DNA of 64,000 nucleotides from DATHVR01 sp035461175 (lineage in GTDB: Bacteria > Actinomycetota > Acidimicrobiia > Spongiisociales > ZC4RG35): NCBI GenBank assembly GCA_035461175.1, contig DATHVR010000151.1, positions 1 through 64,000 of the forward strand. Direction: 5' to 3'. Of this stretch, positions 18,867 to 27,481 are shown one piece after another. Numbering within the stretch: the stretch's first letter is position 1; the number at the start of each line of letters is the position of its first letter. The position numbers and the translations under genes are program-made. Under the pieces are notes generated by a model. The model was not told where the DNA came from and did no database searches. It worked only from the letters and a program-made list of their open reading frames with translations.

Positions 18867-19783
18867 CGCTGCCCCGCCGGGTCGAGGGCATCACGCAGTC
18901 CGTCGCCGATGAAGTTGACGCCCAGCGTGATAAACACCGCCACCGCCCCCGGAAAGAGGATGCGGGATGGGACCGTGTCGATGGCACCCTTGGCCTCGTT
19001 GATGAGATTGCCCAGAGTCGGAATCGGGAACTGCACGCCGAGTCCGAGGAAGGAAACCGTCGACTCGAGGATGATGGCGGTTCCCACCAGCAGAGTCATC
19101 TCCACCACAATCGGGCCGATGGCGTTGGGAAGGATGTGCCGGAACATGATCCGCGGCGCCTTGGCTCCGGCCGCCCGAGCCGCCTGGACGAAGTCCGCCT
19201 CCCGGGTGGACAGGAACAGCCCCCGCACCACCCGTGCGATCCGCACCCACAGCAGTCCCGCCAGAATGAGCGCCAGGGCCCACGGGCCCGAACCCCAGCG
19301 CAGAGCGAGGACGAGGAGGACGGCCAGAGCCGGCACCACCAGGACAAGATTGATGAACTGGGACACGGCCGCATCCACCCACCCCCCGAAATAGCCCGAG
19401 AAGGCACCGAGCAAAGTGCCGAAGGCGGTCGCGACGACAGCGACCAACAGAGCAATCCGAATCGAAAATCGACCGCCCATGAAGGTGCGGACCATCAAGT
19501 CGCGCCCGATCTGGTCGGTTCCGAACGGATGCTCCCACGAGGGCCCCTGGCGAAGATCCGGGGTCAACTGGTCGAACTCGTAGGGTGAGAGAGCAGGGAC
19601 GATCCAGAAGGCGGCCACGAGGATGCCCAACACCGCAACAGAGACCATTGCCACCCGGTGGTGACGGAATCGATCCCACACCTGGCGGGCGAAGCTGCGC
19701 GCCTCCGGGGAGAGCGAGGGCTCCAGTCCCGCGCCGGCCGTCTCGCCCTCGACCGTGATCGACGCGGCGTAATCCTCAGTCAT
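18863..19783 (-). CDS. Peptide ABC transporter permease (OppC/DppC type)
   Basis: 306 residues; cytoplasmic N-terminus, then six helices. The HPFGTDQIGRDLMVRT segment and the coupling loop EADFVQAARAAGA...ILPNAIGP are family marks for the second permease. It overlaps oppB by 8 bases and the following ATPase by 4. Confidence 0.93.
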   Translation of the reverse strand: MTEDYAASITVEGETAGAGLEPSLSPEARSFARQVWDRFRHHRVAMVSVAVLGILVAAFWIVPALSPYEFDQLTPDLRQGPSWEHPFGTDQIGRDLMVRTFMGGRFSIRIALLVAVVATAFGTLLGAFSGYFGGWVDAAVSQFINLVLVVPALAVLLVLALRWGSGPWALALILAGLLWVRIARVVRGLFLSTREADFVQAARAAGAKAPRIMFRHILPNAIGPIVVEMTLLVGTAIILESTVSFLGLGVQFPIPTLGNLINEAKGAIDTVPSRILFPGAVAVFITLGVNFIGDGLRDALDPAGQR

Positions 19784-20735
19784 ACCGGACCCGCGGATCG
19801 AGGAAGCCGTAGAGGAGGTCGGCGACCAGGTTGAAGGCCACGGTTATGACGGCGATGAACATGACCACGCCCATTACCAGGTCGAGATCCTGGGCGGTGA
19901 GCGAACTGATGAGAAGCTGGCCCAGTCCGGGCCAGGCGAAAATCGTCTCGGTGATGACGGAACCGCCGAGGAGAGCCGAGAAATCCAGCGCCCACAGCGT
20001 AACGATCGGAATCATGGCGTTGCGGAGGGCGTGAACGAATACCACCTTCCGTTCCGACAGCCCCTTTGAGCGTGCCATGCGGATGTAGTCGGCGTTGATC
20101 ACCTCCAGCATCGAGGCCCGCCCGAACCTGCTCTCGGTGGCCACGATCACGAGGGCCAGGGTGGCTATGGGCAGGGTGGCCGAGGCGACGTAGTCCTGCC
20201 AGGAGTCGAGGTGCATCCCGGTCACGTAGAAGGGCTTGGTCCCAGTCCAGTCCTGCCACCAGACTCCGAAGGCGACCTGAAGCAGCAGGCCGAAGAAGAA
20301 GGTGGGCATCGAGATCCCAAGGAAAGAGCCCCCGGTCACCAGGTAGTCGGCGAGCGAGTACTGGCGGACGGCGGAGATGACCGACAGGACCATGGCTGTG
20401 ATGGCAATCAGGACGAAGGCCGGCACCGCCAGCAGCGCGGTGTTCCAGGCTCGCTCGAACAGGATCGGCGCCACCGGCTGTTGGCCCAGCGACGTAGAAA
20501 TGCCCAGGTCTCCCTGGACGGCCGAGCCGATCCATCCCAGGAACCGAACCGGAATCGGCTGGTCGAGGTCGTAGAGGTCGATGATGCGGTCGTAGGCGGC
20601 CTGGTCGCAGTTGGTGCAGGTGGCAAGGCGAGCCAGGGGGTCGTTGGCGACCGACACCAGCACGTAGACGAGAAAGGTCGCCCCCACGAGCACGGGGAGA
20701 GTGGCGGCGATGCGCCGGACGGCGTAGGTCAGCAT
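19776..20735 (-). CDS. Peptide ABC transporter permease (OppB/DppB type)
   Basis: 319 residues, six helices. The N-terminal YAVRRIAATLPVLVG, DLGIS and the coupling loop DYIRMARSKGLSERKV are diagnostic of the first permease. It contains a periplasmic insert with CTNC (two Cys near residue 40). First gene of the minus-strand operon; its promoter must lie in the 207-bp gap shared with the binding protein. Confidence 0.92.
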   Translation of the reverse strand: MLTYAVRRIAATLPVLVGATFLVYVLVSVANDPLARLATCTNCDQAAYDRIIDLYDLDQPIPVRFLGWIGSAVQGDLGISTSLGQQPVAPILFERAWNTALLAVPAFVLIAITAMVLSVISAVRQYSLADYLVTGGSFLGISMPTFFFGLLLQVAFGVWWQDWTGTKPFYVTGMHLDSWQDYVASATLPIATLALVIVATESRFGRASMLEVINADYIRMARSKGLSERKVVFVHALRNAMIPIVTLWALDFSALLGGSVITETIFAWPGLGQLLISSLTAQDLDLVMGVVMFIAVITVAFNLVADLLYGFLDPRVRYD

Positions 20736-20803
20736 GAGACCGGATCGGACACGCCCGTCTTATGCCCCTTCGCCTGATCCCATTTCACGACCACCCGCCC
20801 GAG

Positions 20804-20852
20804 CTCAATCACCACGCTCCACGGCTCCACCCACCACCCACGACTCCCGGCG
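20804..20852. repeat. Degenerate 7-base-register repeat (copy D)
   Basis: In the divergent transporter gap, CTCAATC, ACCACGC, TCCACGG, CTCCACC, CACCACC, CACGACT and CCCGGCG follow each other in one 7-base register. They resemble the reverse-complement flavour of the arrays at 1484 and 3027. The similarity is modest. Confidence 0.4.
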
Positions 20853-20870
20853 GAGCCGGCAATGCCGTGA

Positions 20871-20895
20871 CATGCCCACCCCGCTATCGGGCATG
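20871..20895. promoter_or_regulatory. Inverted repeat upstream of the peptide-binding protein gene
   Basis: CATGCCC and GGGCATG form perfect 7-base arms around an 11-base spacer, 47 bp before the binding-protein start. A regulator dimer could bind here and control both directions. A second hairpin, GCGGGG-ATCA-CCCCGC (20904-20919), lies between it and the AGGAGA ribosome site. Confidence 0.45.
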
Positions 20896-20942
20896 AACGC
20901 GCCGCGGGGATCACCCCGCCCCGAGCGAGACAGGAGACAGAG

Positions 20943-22862
20943 ATGCGACAACGATGGCTCATCGCAATCACCGCCCTGGCGGTGGTGCTGACGGCCTGCG
21001 GTCAGGCCGAGCCCGCCGACACCACCGCCGGCGAGGCTGGGGGCACGACTATGGCGCCCGATGACACCAGCCCCACCACCATGGCGCCGGACGGGGCGCC
21101 GGCAACGACCGCCGCCCCGACCGGAGGGGACTACTGCGACGGGCGAGAGGGTGAACTGATCTGGGCCCACGAGCAGGAGCCCCCGGACATGCACCTCAAC
21201 GACCCCAACAACAATCTGTCGATCACCAGCTACATATGGCAAGCGCTGTGGGAGGACCTCTACGGTGTCACCAACGACATCGGCTTCTACCCCGAGTTGC
21301 TCGCCGAGGAGGCCACCGTGTCGGAGAACGGCGACGGTTCCGTCACGATCTCCCATCGCCTCCGGGACGGGCTGACGTGGTCGGATGGTGAACCCCTCAC
21401 CTCCGATGATGTCGAGTTCACCTACGAGGTCCTGATGGACGGCTACGACCCCGACTCGGGCGGCGGTACCTACCTCATTACTTCCCGCCAGGGATACGAC
21501 CAGATAACCGACTTCAACGTCATCTCTCCCACCGAGTTCGAAATCACCTACGAGCCGTTCTTCGCCGGATGGAAGTCGTTGTTCACCAACGTCTTCCCCG
21601 CCCACGCCTTCGGCGACGACGCCGACGCAGACACCGTGAACGAGATGCAACGCACCTGGACCGGCGCCAACGGCGCCCCGCTCCCGTCCTCGGGGCCGAT
21701 GGTGTTCGAGAGCTGGGACCAGGGTGTGTCCATGCATCTGGTCCGCAACGACAGATACCACGGCTCGATCAGCCCCGAGGCCGTCAACCGAGGACCGGCC
21801 TGTGTGAGTGGCGTCCGCATCAACTGGGTGGCGGACACCGACGCTCAGGTCAACTCATTGAAGGCAGGGGAGGCGCATGTGGTCTTCACTCAGCCCCAAC
21901 TCGCCTTCGAAGAGATCAGCGGCGACGACGCCTTCACCGTGGCTGCGTCCCCGGGGCCGATCTACGAGCACTGGGGAATCAACCTGCTCAACCCGCACCT
22001 GGCCAAGCCGGAAGTGCGCGAGGCGCTCGCCTTCGCCCTCGACAAGGCACAGGTGATCGAAACCCTGTACGCCCCCATCCTGGGAGACGTCCTCGATCCG
22101 GCCGGACTCGGCAACACGATGTGGATGGCCAACCAGCCCGTCTACGAGGATCACCAGACTCCCGAGGGCTACGGACTGGGCGACGTCGAGTCGGCTCGCG
22201 CCGCCCTCGAGTCAGCCGGGTACAGCGCAGAAAGCGACGGGATTTACGCCCACCCCGACGACGGACGGCTGACTCTGCGAGTAGGGACCACCGGCGGTAA
22301 CGCCCTCCGCGAGCTACAGCAGCAGATCATCCAGGCCCAGATGAAAGAGGCCGGAATCGAAATCACCATCGACAATGTGCCCGGGTCGGATTACTTCACG
22401 AACCGGCCATTCTCGGCGGACAACCTGCTGGCTTCGGCTTCCGGCGGCGAGCTGGGCGATCCGAACCTGGTGGACATAATGCAGTTCGCCTGGGTGGGAG
22501 GCCCCTGGCCCGGTGGCCAGCTGTCCTCCTACCTGTCGGGAGGAATCGTGGAGGACGCCGAGGGCAATCCGGTTCCGGCCACCGGCAACCCCTACGGGTT
22601 CCGGAACGAGACCTTCGACGCTCTGGCGGCGCAGTGCAATGCCACCATCGACGACGAGGAAAGGGCCGCGTGTTACAACGAAGTCGATACCTACGTGACG
22701 ACTCTCGGACCGGATCCGGACCAGGGCCTGTTCATGCTGCCGATCACACAGAAGCCAGACTTCTTCGCCTACAGCAACCAGGCGTTGGCGAAGGGGGCGG
22801 TGGCGCCCGACGCCAACACGGCCGGTCCACTGGCCAACGTCGTGGACTTCGTCCTGCGTTGA
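20943..22862 (+). CDS. Peptide ABC transporter substrate-binding lipoprotein
   Basis: A 639-residue family 5 extracellular binding protein. Lipobox LTAC near residue 20, then a Thr/Pro/Ala linker of about 35 residues, then the mature domain with LRDGLTWSDGEPLTSDDVEFTYE, HWGINLLNP and VREALAFALDKAQ. It is transcribed away from the four transporter genes, so its dosage can be set separately. A strong AGGAGA site precedes the ATG and a strong hairpin follows the stop. Confidence 0.92.
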   Translation: MRQRWLIAITALAVVLTACGQAEPADTTAGEAGGTTMAPDDTSPTTMAPDGAPATTAAPTGGDYCDGREGELIWAHEQEPPDMHLNDPNNNLSITSYIWQALWEDLYGVTNDIGFYPELLAEEATVSENGDGSVTISHRLRDGLTWSDGEPLTSDDVEFTYEVLMDGYDPDSGGGTYLITSRQGYDQITDFNVISPTEFEITYEPFFAGWKSLFTNVFPAHAFGDDADADTVNEMQRTWTGANGAPLPSSGPMVFESWDQGVSMHLVRNDRYHGSISPEAVNRGPACVSGVRINWVADTDAQVNSLKAGEAHVVFTQPQLAFEEISGDDAFTVAASPGPIYEHWGINLLNPHLAKPEVREALAFALDKAQVIETLYAPILGDVLDPAGLGNTMWMANQPVYEDHQTPEGYGLGDVESARAALESAGYSAESDGIYAHPDDGRLTLRVGTTGGNALRELQQQIIQAQMKEAGIEITIDNVPGSDYFTNRPFSADNLLASASGGELGDPNLVDIMQFAWVGGPWPGGQLSSYLSGGIVEDAEGNPVPATGNPYGFRNETFDALAAQCNATIDDEERAACYNEVDTYVTTLGPDPDQGLFMLPITQKPDFFAYSNQALAKGAVAPDANTAGPLANVVDFVLR

Positions 22863-22875
22863 GGGCCGGACAAAT

Positions 22876-22903
22876 GAGGGGGCCGTCTCCGGACGGCCCC
22901 CTC
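22876..22903 (+). terminator. Strong hairpin after the binding-protein gene
   Basis: GAGGGGGCCGTC-TCCG-GACGGCCCCCTC is a perfect 12-bp stem with a tetraloop, 14 bp past the stop. Only a weak T-rich stretch follows. It probably ends the binding-protein transcript. Confidence 0.8.
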
Positions 22904-22956
22904 TCGAATTCCTCGACAATCCGACATGCCGACGGGTCGGCGCGCATAGATTGGAC

Positions 22957-23553
22957 GTGGTGGATCGCAGCGATGCCCAACTGCTGGAAGCAGCAGCCGC
23001 GGGAGATGCGCAGTCCTACGCGCTCTTCTTCCGTCGGCATGTCGACTCGGTCACCCGTTACGCAATGCGCCGCTGCAACGGCCCCGAGGACGTCGCCGAC
23101 CTCGTCGGCGAGTGCTTCCTGGTCGCCCTGCAGGCGGCAAGCCGCTATCGACCCGAGACGGACACCGCGCTCCCCTGGCTCTTTGGGATCGCCCGACGTC
23201 TCGTTGCCAGGCAACGGCGACGCACCGCCAGTCGCCGGCGTCTGCTCGCCAAGACCTCGAACGTGTTTCCTCGTTTCTCCGAGTCCGAAGCCGACGCAGT
23301 CGCCCGCGCCATCGATGCGTCCCGCCAGGCGCCGGCTCTCGAGCGGGCACTGGCCCGGCTCAGCTCTTCGGAACGCGAGGTCTTACTGCTGGTCGCCTTC
23401 GATGGCGTGTCACCCTCAGAAGCGGCCATCGCGCTGGGGATCACTCCCAACGCCGCTCGGCTCCGCCTCTCCCGCGCCCGCAAGACGGTAAAGGATGCGC
23501 TGGCTGTCGACCCTTCGCTTCCCCTGGATCCCGAGGCAACCTATGCCATCTGA
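22957..23553 (+). CDS. ECF RNA polymerase sigma factor
   Basis: About 198 residues. Region 2 (LLEAAAAGD, RYAMRRCNGPEDVADLVGECFLVAL, PWLFGIARRL) and region 4 (ALARLSSSEREVLLLVAFDGVSPSEAAIALGITPNAARLRLSRARK) are clear. The start is uncertain: TTG 22951, GTG 22957 and GTG 22960 are all in frame. The downstream gene overlaps its end, as in sigma/anti-sigma pairs. Confidence 0.9.
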   Translation: MVDRSDAQLLEAAAAGDAQSYALFFRRHVDSVTRYAMRRCNGPEDVADLVGECFLVALQAASRYRPETDTALPWLFGIARRLVARQRRRTASRRRLLAKTSNVFPRFSESEADAVARAIDASRQAPALERALARLSSSEREVLLLVAFDGVSPSEAAIALGITPNAARLRLSRARKTVKDALAVDPSLPLDPEATYAI

Positions 23554-24022
23554 GCTGCGACGACCTCCGATCCCTGATCTGTCCGACTGGAGCGGCCGGC
23601 TCGAACGAGAACTGGTGGCATCGGTGCGTCCGACGAAGCGCACGCTGATTCGACCTCAGATCATGGAACGAGTTCTGCGGATCAGCCGCAGCATCGCCCG
23701 GCCCGCCGGACACGGTGTCGCCGCAGTAGCGGCATCACTGGTGGTAGTGACGTCGCTGTCGGTGCCTGCTCCGGTTCAACGCTCCGCCGTCACGACGCCA
23801 CCACCTCTGCCGGCACTAGATCAGTCCATCGCGATCATCCCGACACAGTCAGCGGGATTCGTCGCCCTGCTGCCCCCGGAGGATGCGGCCGCCGTCAGAA
23901 GCTCTGACATCCAACTCACCCGGAGCGCATTAACTGAGGCACCGCAGAGCGATGCTCCTGCGGTCCCCACGCCGGACGGCGGAGGGTGGGCGGAAGCCAC
24001 CCTCCGCCCAACGGTCCGCTGA
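23543..24022 (+). CDS. One-helix membrane protein, probable sigma-factor partner
   Basis: With the ATG at 23543 it overlaps the sigma gene by 11 bases and encodes 159 residues: a polar 55-residue cytoplasmic part, one hydrophobic helix (GVAAVAASLVVVTSLSV), then a Pro/Ala/Thr-rich outside part. No HxxxCxxC zinc motif is seen. An anti-sigma role is inferred from coupling and topology only. Confidence 0.65.
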   Translation: MPSELRRPPIPDLSDWSGRLERELVASVRPTKRTLIRPQIMERVLRISRSIARPAGHGVAAVAASLVVVTSLSVPAPVQRSAVTTPPPLPALDQSIAIIPTQSAGFVALLPPEDAAAVRSSDIQLTRSALTEAPQSDAPAVPTPDGGGWAEATLRPTVR

Positions 24023-24025
24023 CGG

Positions 24026-24958
24026 CTAGCTGTGACAACCGGGGACGTTGTCCTTGGCGGCGGCCCGACGCAGGGCCCGAAACATCAGGTGCTGGTCGCC
24101 GAGCCGCCGGCGAAGCTCGCGTTCCAGGCCGCCGATCGGGTAGAGGTTCTCGGGCGCCCGGGGATCCTTGTGGGGGCGGGAGGCGAAACGGGGCAGGGTG
24201 GCCGTGACCTGGTCGGCCAGGCGGACCGCGGCGGCGATGTCGACGTCGGCCGCCACCTCGCAGCGCACCAGGCCCTCGGCGGGGCCCTGGCCGCGGGCCA
24301 GCCGCACGTACCACGAGTAGCGCGACCAGGCCCCGGTGGTCAGGAAGAGCGGCGTGCGCCGTCCCACCGCCAGCCCGTACTTGACGTCCCACAGCTCGGG
24401 CGGGAGGTACTCGACGTGCTCACGCTTGATGTATCCCACCGCTCGCTCGACGTGGCGGCGGTGGCTGAGGGGGCCGTCCACGACCACCAGCGCCACCCCA
24501 TCCTGGGAAGCGGCTACGACGCCTTCCAGCTCGCCCATCCGTTGCTGGATCCCGAGCCACAACTCCTCCGGTGTCTGGCCATAGGTAGCCCGGACCTCGT
24601 AGCTTCCGCACCGGGTCTCCACGGCCTCGACACCGTGGGCGGCGGTGAAGAGTCCCCGTTCTACCGCCGTTTCGACCACGGTGGCGTGGCCGTTGGCCCG
24701 GACGGCACCGGCGGCGTAAGTGGCGGCCAGACCCAGCCCGGGACGACCCTCGCTCTGTTCGATCCACAGGTTGGCGTCGACCCGGCGAACCCCGTCGACG
24801 AACAGCACATCGTCGAGAGCCGCCGAATCCGGCGCCATGCCGCGCCACTCCCCCGCCGGAACCTCGACACCCACGTCGACCCGGGAGCTGGCGTCCTCGA
24901 GGTCGGGGTCGACCGGCATCCCGTATTCGGGCGACCACTGGGCCACGGTGAATCTCAT
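24026..24958 (-). CDS. nurA: NurA-like nuclease
   Basis: 310 residues from ATG 24958 (a GTG at 24976 is an alternative). The pattern matches the NurA domain: an early Asp-Gly (VLFVDGVRRVDA), a second Asp-Gly (ALVVVDGPL), a lysine segment (GYIKREHVEYL), and the late HKDPRAPENLYPIGGLE block that ends many NurA proteins. NurA is a Mn-dependent 5'-3' nuclease partnered by HerA in DNA end resection. It follows sbcD-sbcC on the same strand and herA is 6.3 kb upstream, which supports the call. Catalysis is inferred. Confidence 0.7.
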   Translation of the reverse strand: MRFTVAQWSPEYGMPVDPDLEDASSRVDVGVEVPAGEWRGMAPDSAALDDVLFVDGVRRVDANLWIEQSEGRPGLGLAATYAAGAVRANGHATVVETAVERGLFTAAHGVEAVETRCGSYEVRATYGQTPEELWLGIQQRMGELEGVVAASQDGVALVVVDGPLSHRRHVERAVGYIKREHVEYLPPELWDVKYGLAVGRRTPLFLTTGAWSRYSWYVRLARGQGPAEGLVRCEVAADVDIAAAVRLADQVTATLPRFASRPHKDPRAPENLYPIGGLERELRRRLGDQHLMFRALRRAAAKDNVPGCHS

Positions 24959-24988
24959 ACCGCCCCACCCACCCACCGGAATCTCATA
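24950..24988. repeat. Duplicated nurA start region
   Basis: GAATCTCATA occurs at 24950-24959 and again at 24979-24988; on the coding strand both read ATGAGATTC. The outer ATG opens an 11-codon frame whose TGA overlaps the inner ATG as ATGA. The 29-base duplication directly abuts the 7-base repeat array. Confidence 0.6.
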
Positions 24989-24989
24989 T

Positions 24990-25052
24990 CCGAGGTCGGA
25001 GGTCGGAGGTCAGAATCAGCCAGTCGGAAGTCGGAAGTCGGAAGCCAGACTG
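24990..25052. repeat. 7-base-register tandem repeat (copy C)
   Basis: Nine in-register 7-mers between sbcC and nurA: CCGAGGT, CGGAGGT, CGGAGGT, CAGAATC, AGCCAGT, CGGAAGT, CGGAAGT, CGGAAGC, CAGACTG. This is the cleanest array in the window and shares CGGAAGT with the one at 3027-3096. Confidence 0.75.
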
Positions 25053-25114
25053 GCGTGCAGATAGCGACCGAGACGGGTTGATGCTGCACGTCGGTTTCCG
25101 AAAACAGGCTGTCA

Positions 25115-27481
25115 TCAGGTTTCGATTCTCTCGATCGTGCTGCCCCCGGGGCCGGGTCGGATCTCGAAGCGGACCGGCACCTGTTCCCCCAGGTCCTTGA
25201 CGTGGGTGACCAGGCCCACCACCCGGCCGCTTGCCGCCAGCTCGGTGACGACGGCCGTGACGGTCTCGAGCGTCTCGGCGTCGAGGCTGCCGAATCCCTC
25301 GTCGAGGAAGATCGCCTCCAGACGGCTGCCGCCCAGTCGCGACATGTTGGACAGCTGCTCGCCGAGGGAGAGGGCCAGGGCCAACGAGACCAGGAAGGTC
25401 TCTCCGCCTGAAAGGCTGCGCACGGAGCGCCGTTCGTCGGCATTGCGGTGGTCGATGACTTCGATGCTGCGGTCGTGCAGCGCCAACGAGTAGGCACCCC
25501 GAGTCAGGTCGTCGAGCAGCGAGTTGGCCCCCTCGACCAGGGTGGCCAGGGCTTCGGCCAGAAACCAGCCGACGAAGTTGCCGGCCCGAAGATGATTGGC
25601 GAGAGCCGAGGCCACCGCCCCGCTCCGGGAGAACCTGGCCAGATCTGCCTCCAGCGTCTCCCGCTGGGAGCGCCGTTCGCGCACCCGATCGAGATCGGCG
25701 GCGGCGGTGGCACAGGCGGCGGCCAGCCGGGACGAGGCGGCTCCGGACCCGCCCACTCCGAGTTCTTCCAGCTTCGCCGCCAGCCGTGCCCGTTGCTCCT
25801 CGAGGTCGGCCTGGGCCAGCTTGGCCTGTTCCTCGCAGGATTCCACCCTGGCGTCGAGCAGCTGGGCCTGTTCCCGGGCCCATTCCGCCAGTTCGGACCA
25901 GGCGTCGTCGAGGGCATCCCGTCCCGCCGCCGGAGGCCCGAGGGCGGCCACGCCATCTCGCGCCGCCGAGTAATCATCCCACGCCTGACGCTCGCGAGTT
26001 TCCAGGGTGGTCAGGCCGGCCCGGGCGTCGACCACCCTTCGCCGGGCCTCCTTCAGAGCATTCTCCAGGACGGCGGCTTCCGCATCGAGCCGGCTCCGTT
26101 CATCCAGCAGGCCCTTGAGCTCGGGCTCGCCGGGGGCATCGCCCAGACGCCGTCCCAGGTCATCGATCGTTTCGACACAGGCGGCGTGGGTGGCGCCCGC
26201 CTCAGCCCGGGCGTGTTCGGCTCGGCGCAGAACCGACTCTGCTTCGGCGACGGAACCCTCGGCCGAGCCGACGGCCGCCTTCAACTCGTCCAGGTCGACC
26301 GGCGAATCGTCCGGCTCCTCCTCGAGAGGACGGTGGCACACCGGGCAGGGATCGCCGGCGTGGAGGCCGACGGCGAGAGCATGGGCGGCGTGGCGGGTGC
26401 GCGCCTCCTCCCAGGCAGCAGCCGCCCCGTCTCGACCCGACCGTGCCTGAGCGACGGTCTCGGTGGCCGATGCCACCTCCTGATCGAGACCGGCGAGGTC
26501 GATGGCCTCCCGCTTCTTCTCGGACTCACTCAGTTGCTGTCGCATCTGGAGCATCGCTTCGAGTTCCGGACGTGACGGCGTCCCGGCGGCGGCTTCGACG
26601 GCCTTCTCGACGGCCTCCATCGCCTGGCCCTCGTCGGCCTGGGCCTGGCTGAGTCGCTCGCGGGCAACCTTGAGATCCTCCGCCAGCCGCCCGACCGAAT
26701 CGGGAACCCGGACCTGGGCCACCTGTTTCTGTTGTTCCTGAACCGCCTTCAGCTCCTCGATCCGTTGCCGGACTTCGTTCTGAGCCGCCTGGATCTGCTC
26801 CTCGGCGTGGCCGACCGGCCCCACCTGGGCCTCGAGTGTGGCCAGACGCCGGGCGGTCTGGTCCTCGGCCTCGGCGGTGGCGTCGGCAAGGTGGTCGAGT
26901 TGAGTCCGGGCCGACTCCCCCAGCGCCTGGGCGGTGCGCTGCCGCTCCACCGCCAGGCGGCGCACCTCGTCGAGAACTCCCATGTCGAGCAGGGCCTTGA
27001 CCAGCGCCTGCTGGCCGGCCGGGGTGTCGTGGAGGAAGGCGGCGAACTCGCCCTGGGGCAAGACGACCGAGCGATTGAAGTGGTCGAGCCCGAGCCCGAG
27101 AAGTTGCTCGACGTGGCGGCCTACCTCGTCGGCTCCGGAAGCGAGCACCGCTCCCCCACTCTCGAGACGGGCCTCGGCCACGGTGGCACCGCCCCGGGGA
27201 TTCCGGCGCACCACCCGGGCGGCGGTGTAGGGAACCCCTTCGACGGTGAACTCGAACAGGACCCGGGCCTCGGCGGCCCCGAGGGAGATGACGGGCTCCA
27301 CCGCCCGGCCTCCGTAACGGGCCACCCTTCCATACAGGGCAAACGTGATGGCATCGATCACCGAACTCTTGCCGCTGCCGGTGGGGCCGGTGAGGGCGAA
27401 GAGGTCGAGCCCACCGAAGTCGATCTCGGTGGCCGACCGGAAAGGTGCGAACCCGGCCATCTCGAGGCGTTCAGGCTTCAT
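25115..27481 (-). CDS. sbcC: SbcC/Rad50-type SMC-like ATPase
   Basis: The ATPase of the Mre11-Rad50 complex that opens and processes DNA ends and hairpins. 788 residues: Walker A GPTGSGKSS at 32-40, long heptad-type coiled coils, a zinc hook with Cys379-Pro-Val-Cys382, a second coiled coil, then signature SLSGGETF and Walker B AIFLDEGFGSLD. It is shorter than E. coli SbcC and closer in size to archaeal Rad50. It overlaps sbcD by 11 bases. Confidence 0.93.
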   Translation of the reverse strand: MKPERLEMAGFAPFRSATEIDFGGLDLFALTGPTGSGKSSVIDAITFALYGRVARYGGRAVEPVISLGAAEARVLFEFTVEGVPYTAARVVRRNPRGGATVAEARLESGGAVLASGADEVGRHVEQLLGLGLDHFNRSVVLPQGEFAAFLHDTPAGQQALVKALLDMGVLDEVRRLAVERQRTAQALGESARTQLDHLADATAEAEDQTARRLATLEAQVGPVGHAEEQIQAAQNEVRQRIEELKAVQEQQKQVAQVRVPDSVGRLAEDLKVARERLSQAQADEGQAMEAVEKAVEAAAGTPSRPELEAMLQMRQQLSESEKKREAIDLAGLDQEVASATETVAQARSGRDGAAAAWEEARTRHAAHALAVGLHAGDPCPVCHRPLEEEPDDSPVDLDELKAAVGSAEGSVAEAESVLRRAEHARAEAGATHAACVETIDDLGRRLGDAPGEPELKGLLDERSRLDAEAAVLENALKEARRRVVDARAGLTTLETRERQAWDDYSAARDGVAALGPPAAGRDALDDAWSELAEWAREQAQLLDARVESCEEQAKLAQADLEEQRARLAAKLEELGVGGSGAASSRLAAACATAAADLDRVRERRSQRETLEADLARFSRSGAVASALANHLRAGNFVGWFLAEALATLVEGANSLLDDLTRGAYSLALHDRSIEVIDHRNADERRSVRSLSGGETFLVSLALALSLGEQLSNMSRLGGSRLEAIFLDEGFGSLDAETLETVTAVVTELAASGRVVGLVTHVKDLGEQVPVRFEIRPGPGGSTIERIET

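Noticed and set aside
24990..25052. CRISPR array
   Set aside because: The units are 7 bases with no 20-40 base repeats or spacers and no cas genes nearby.
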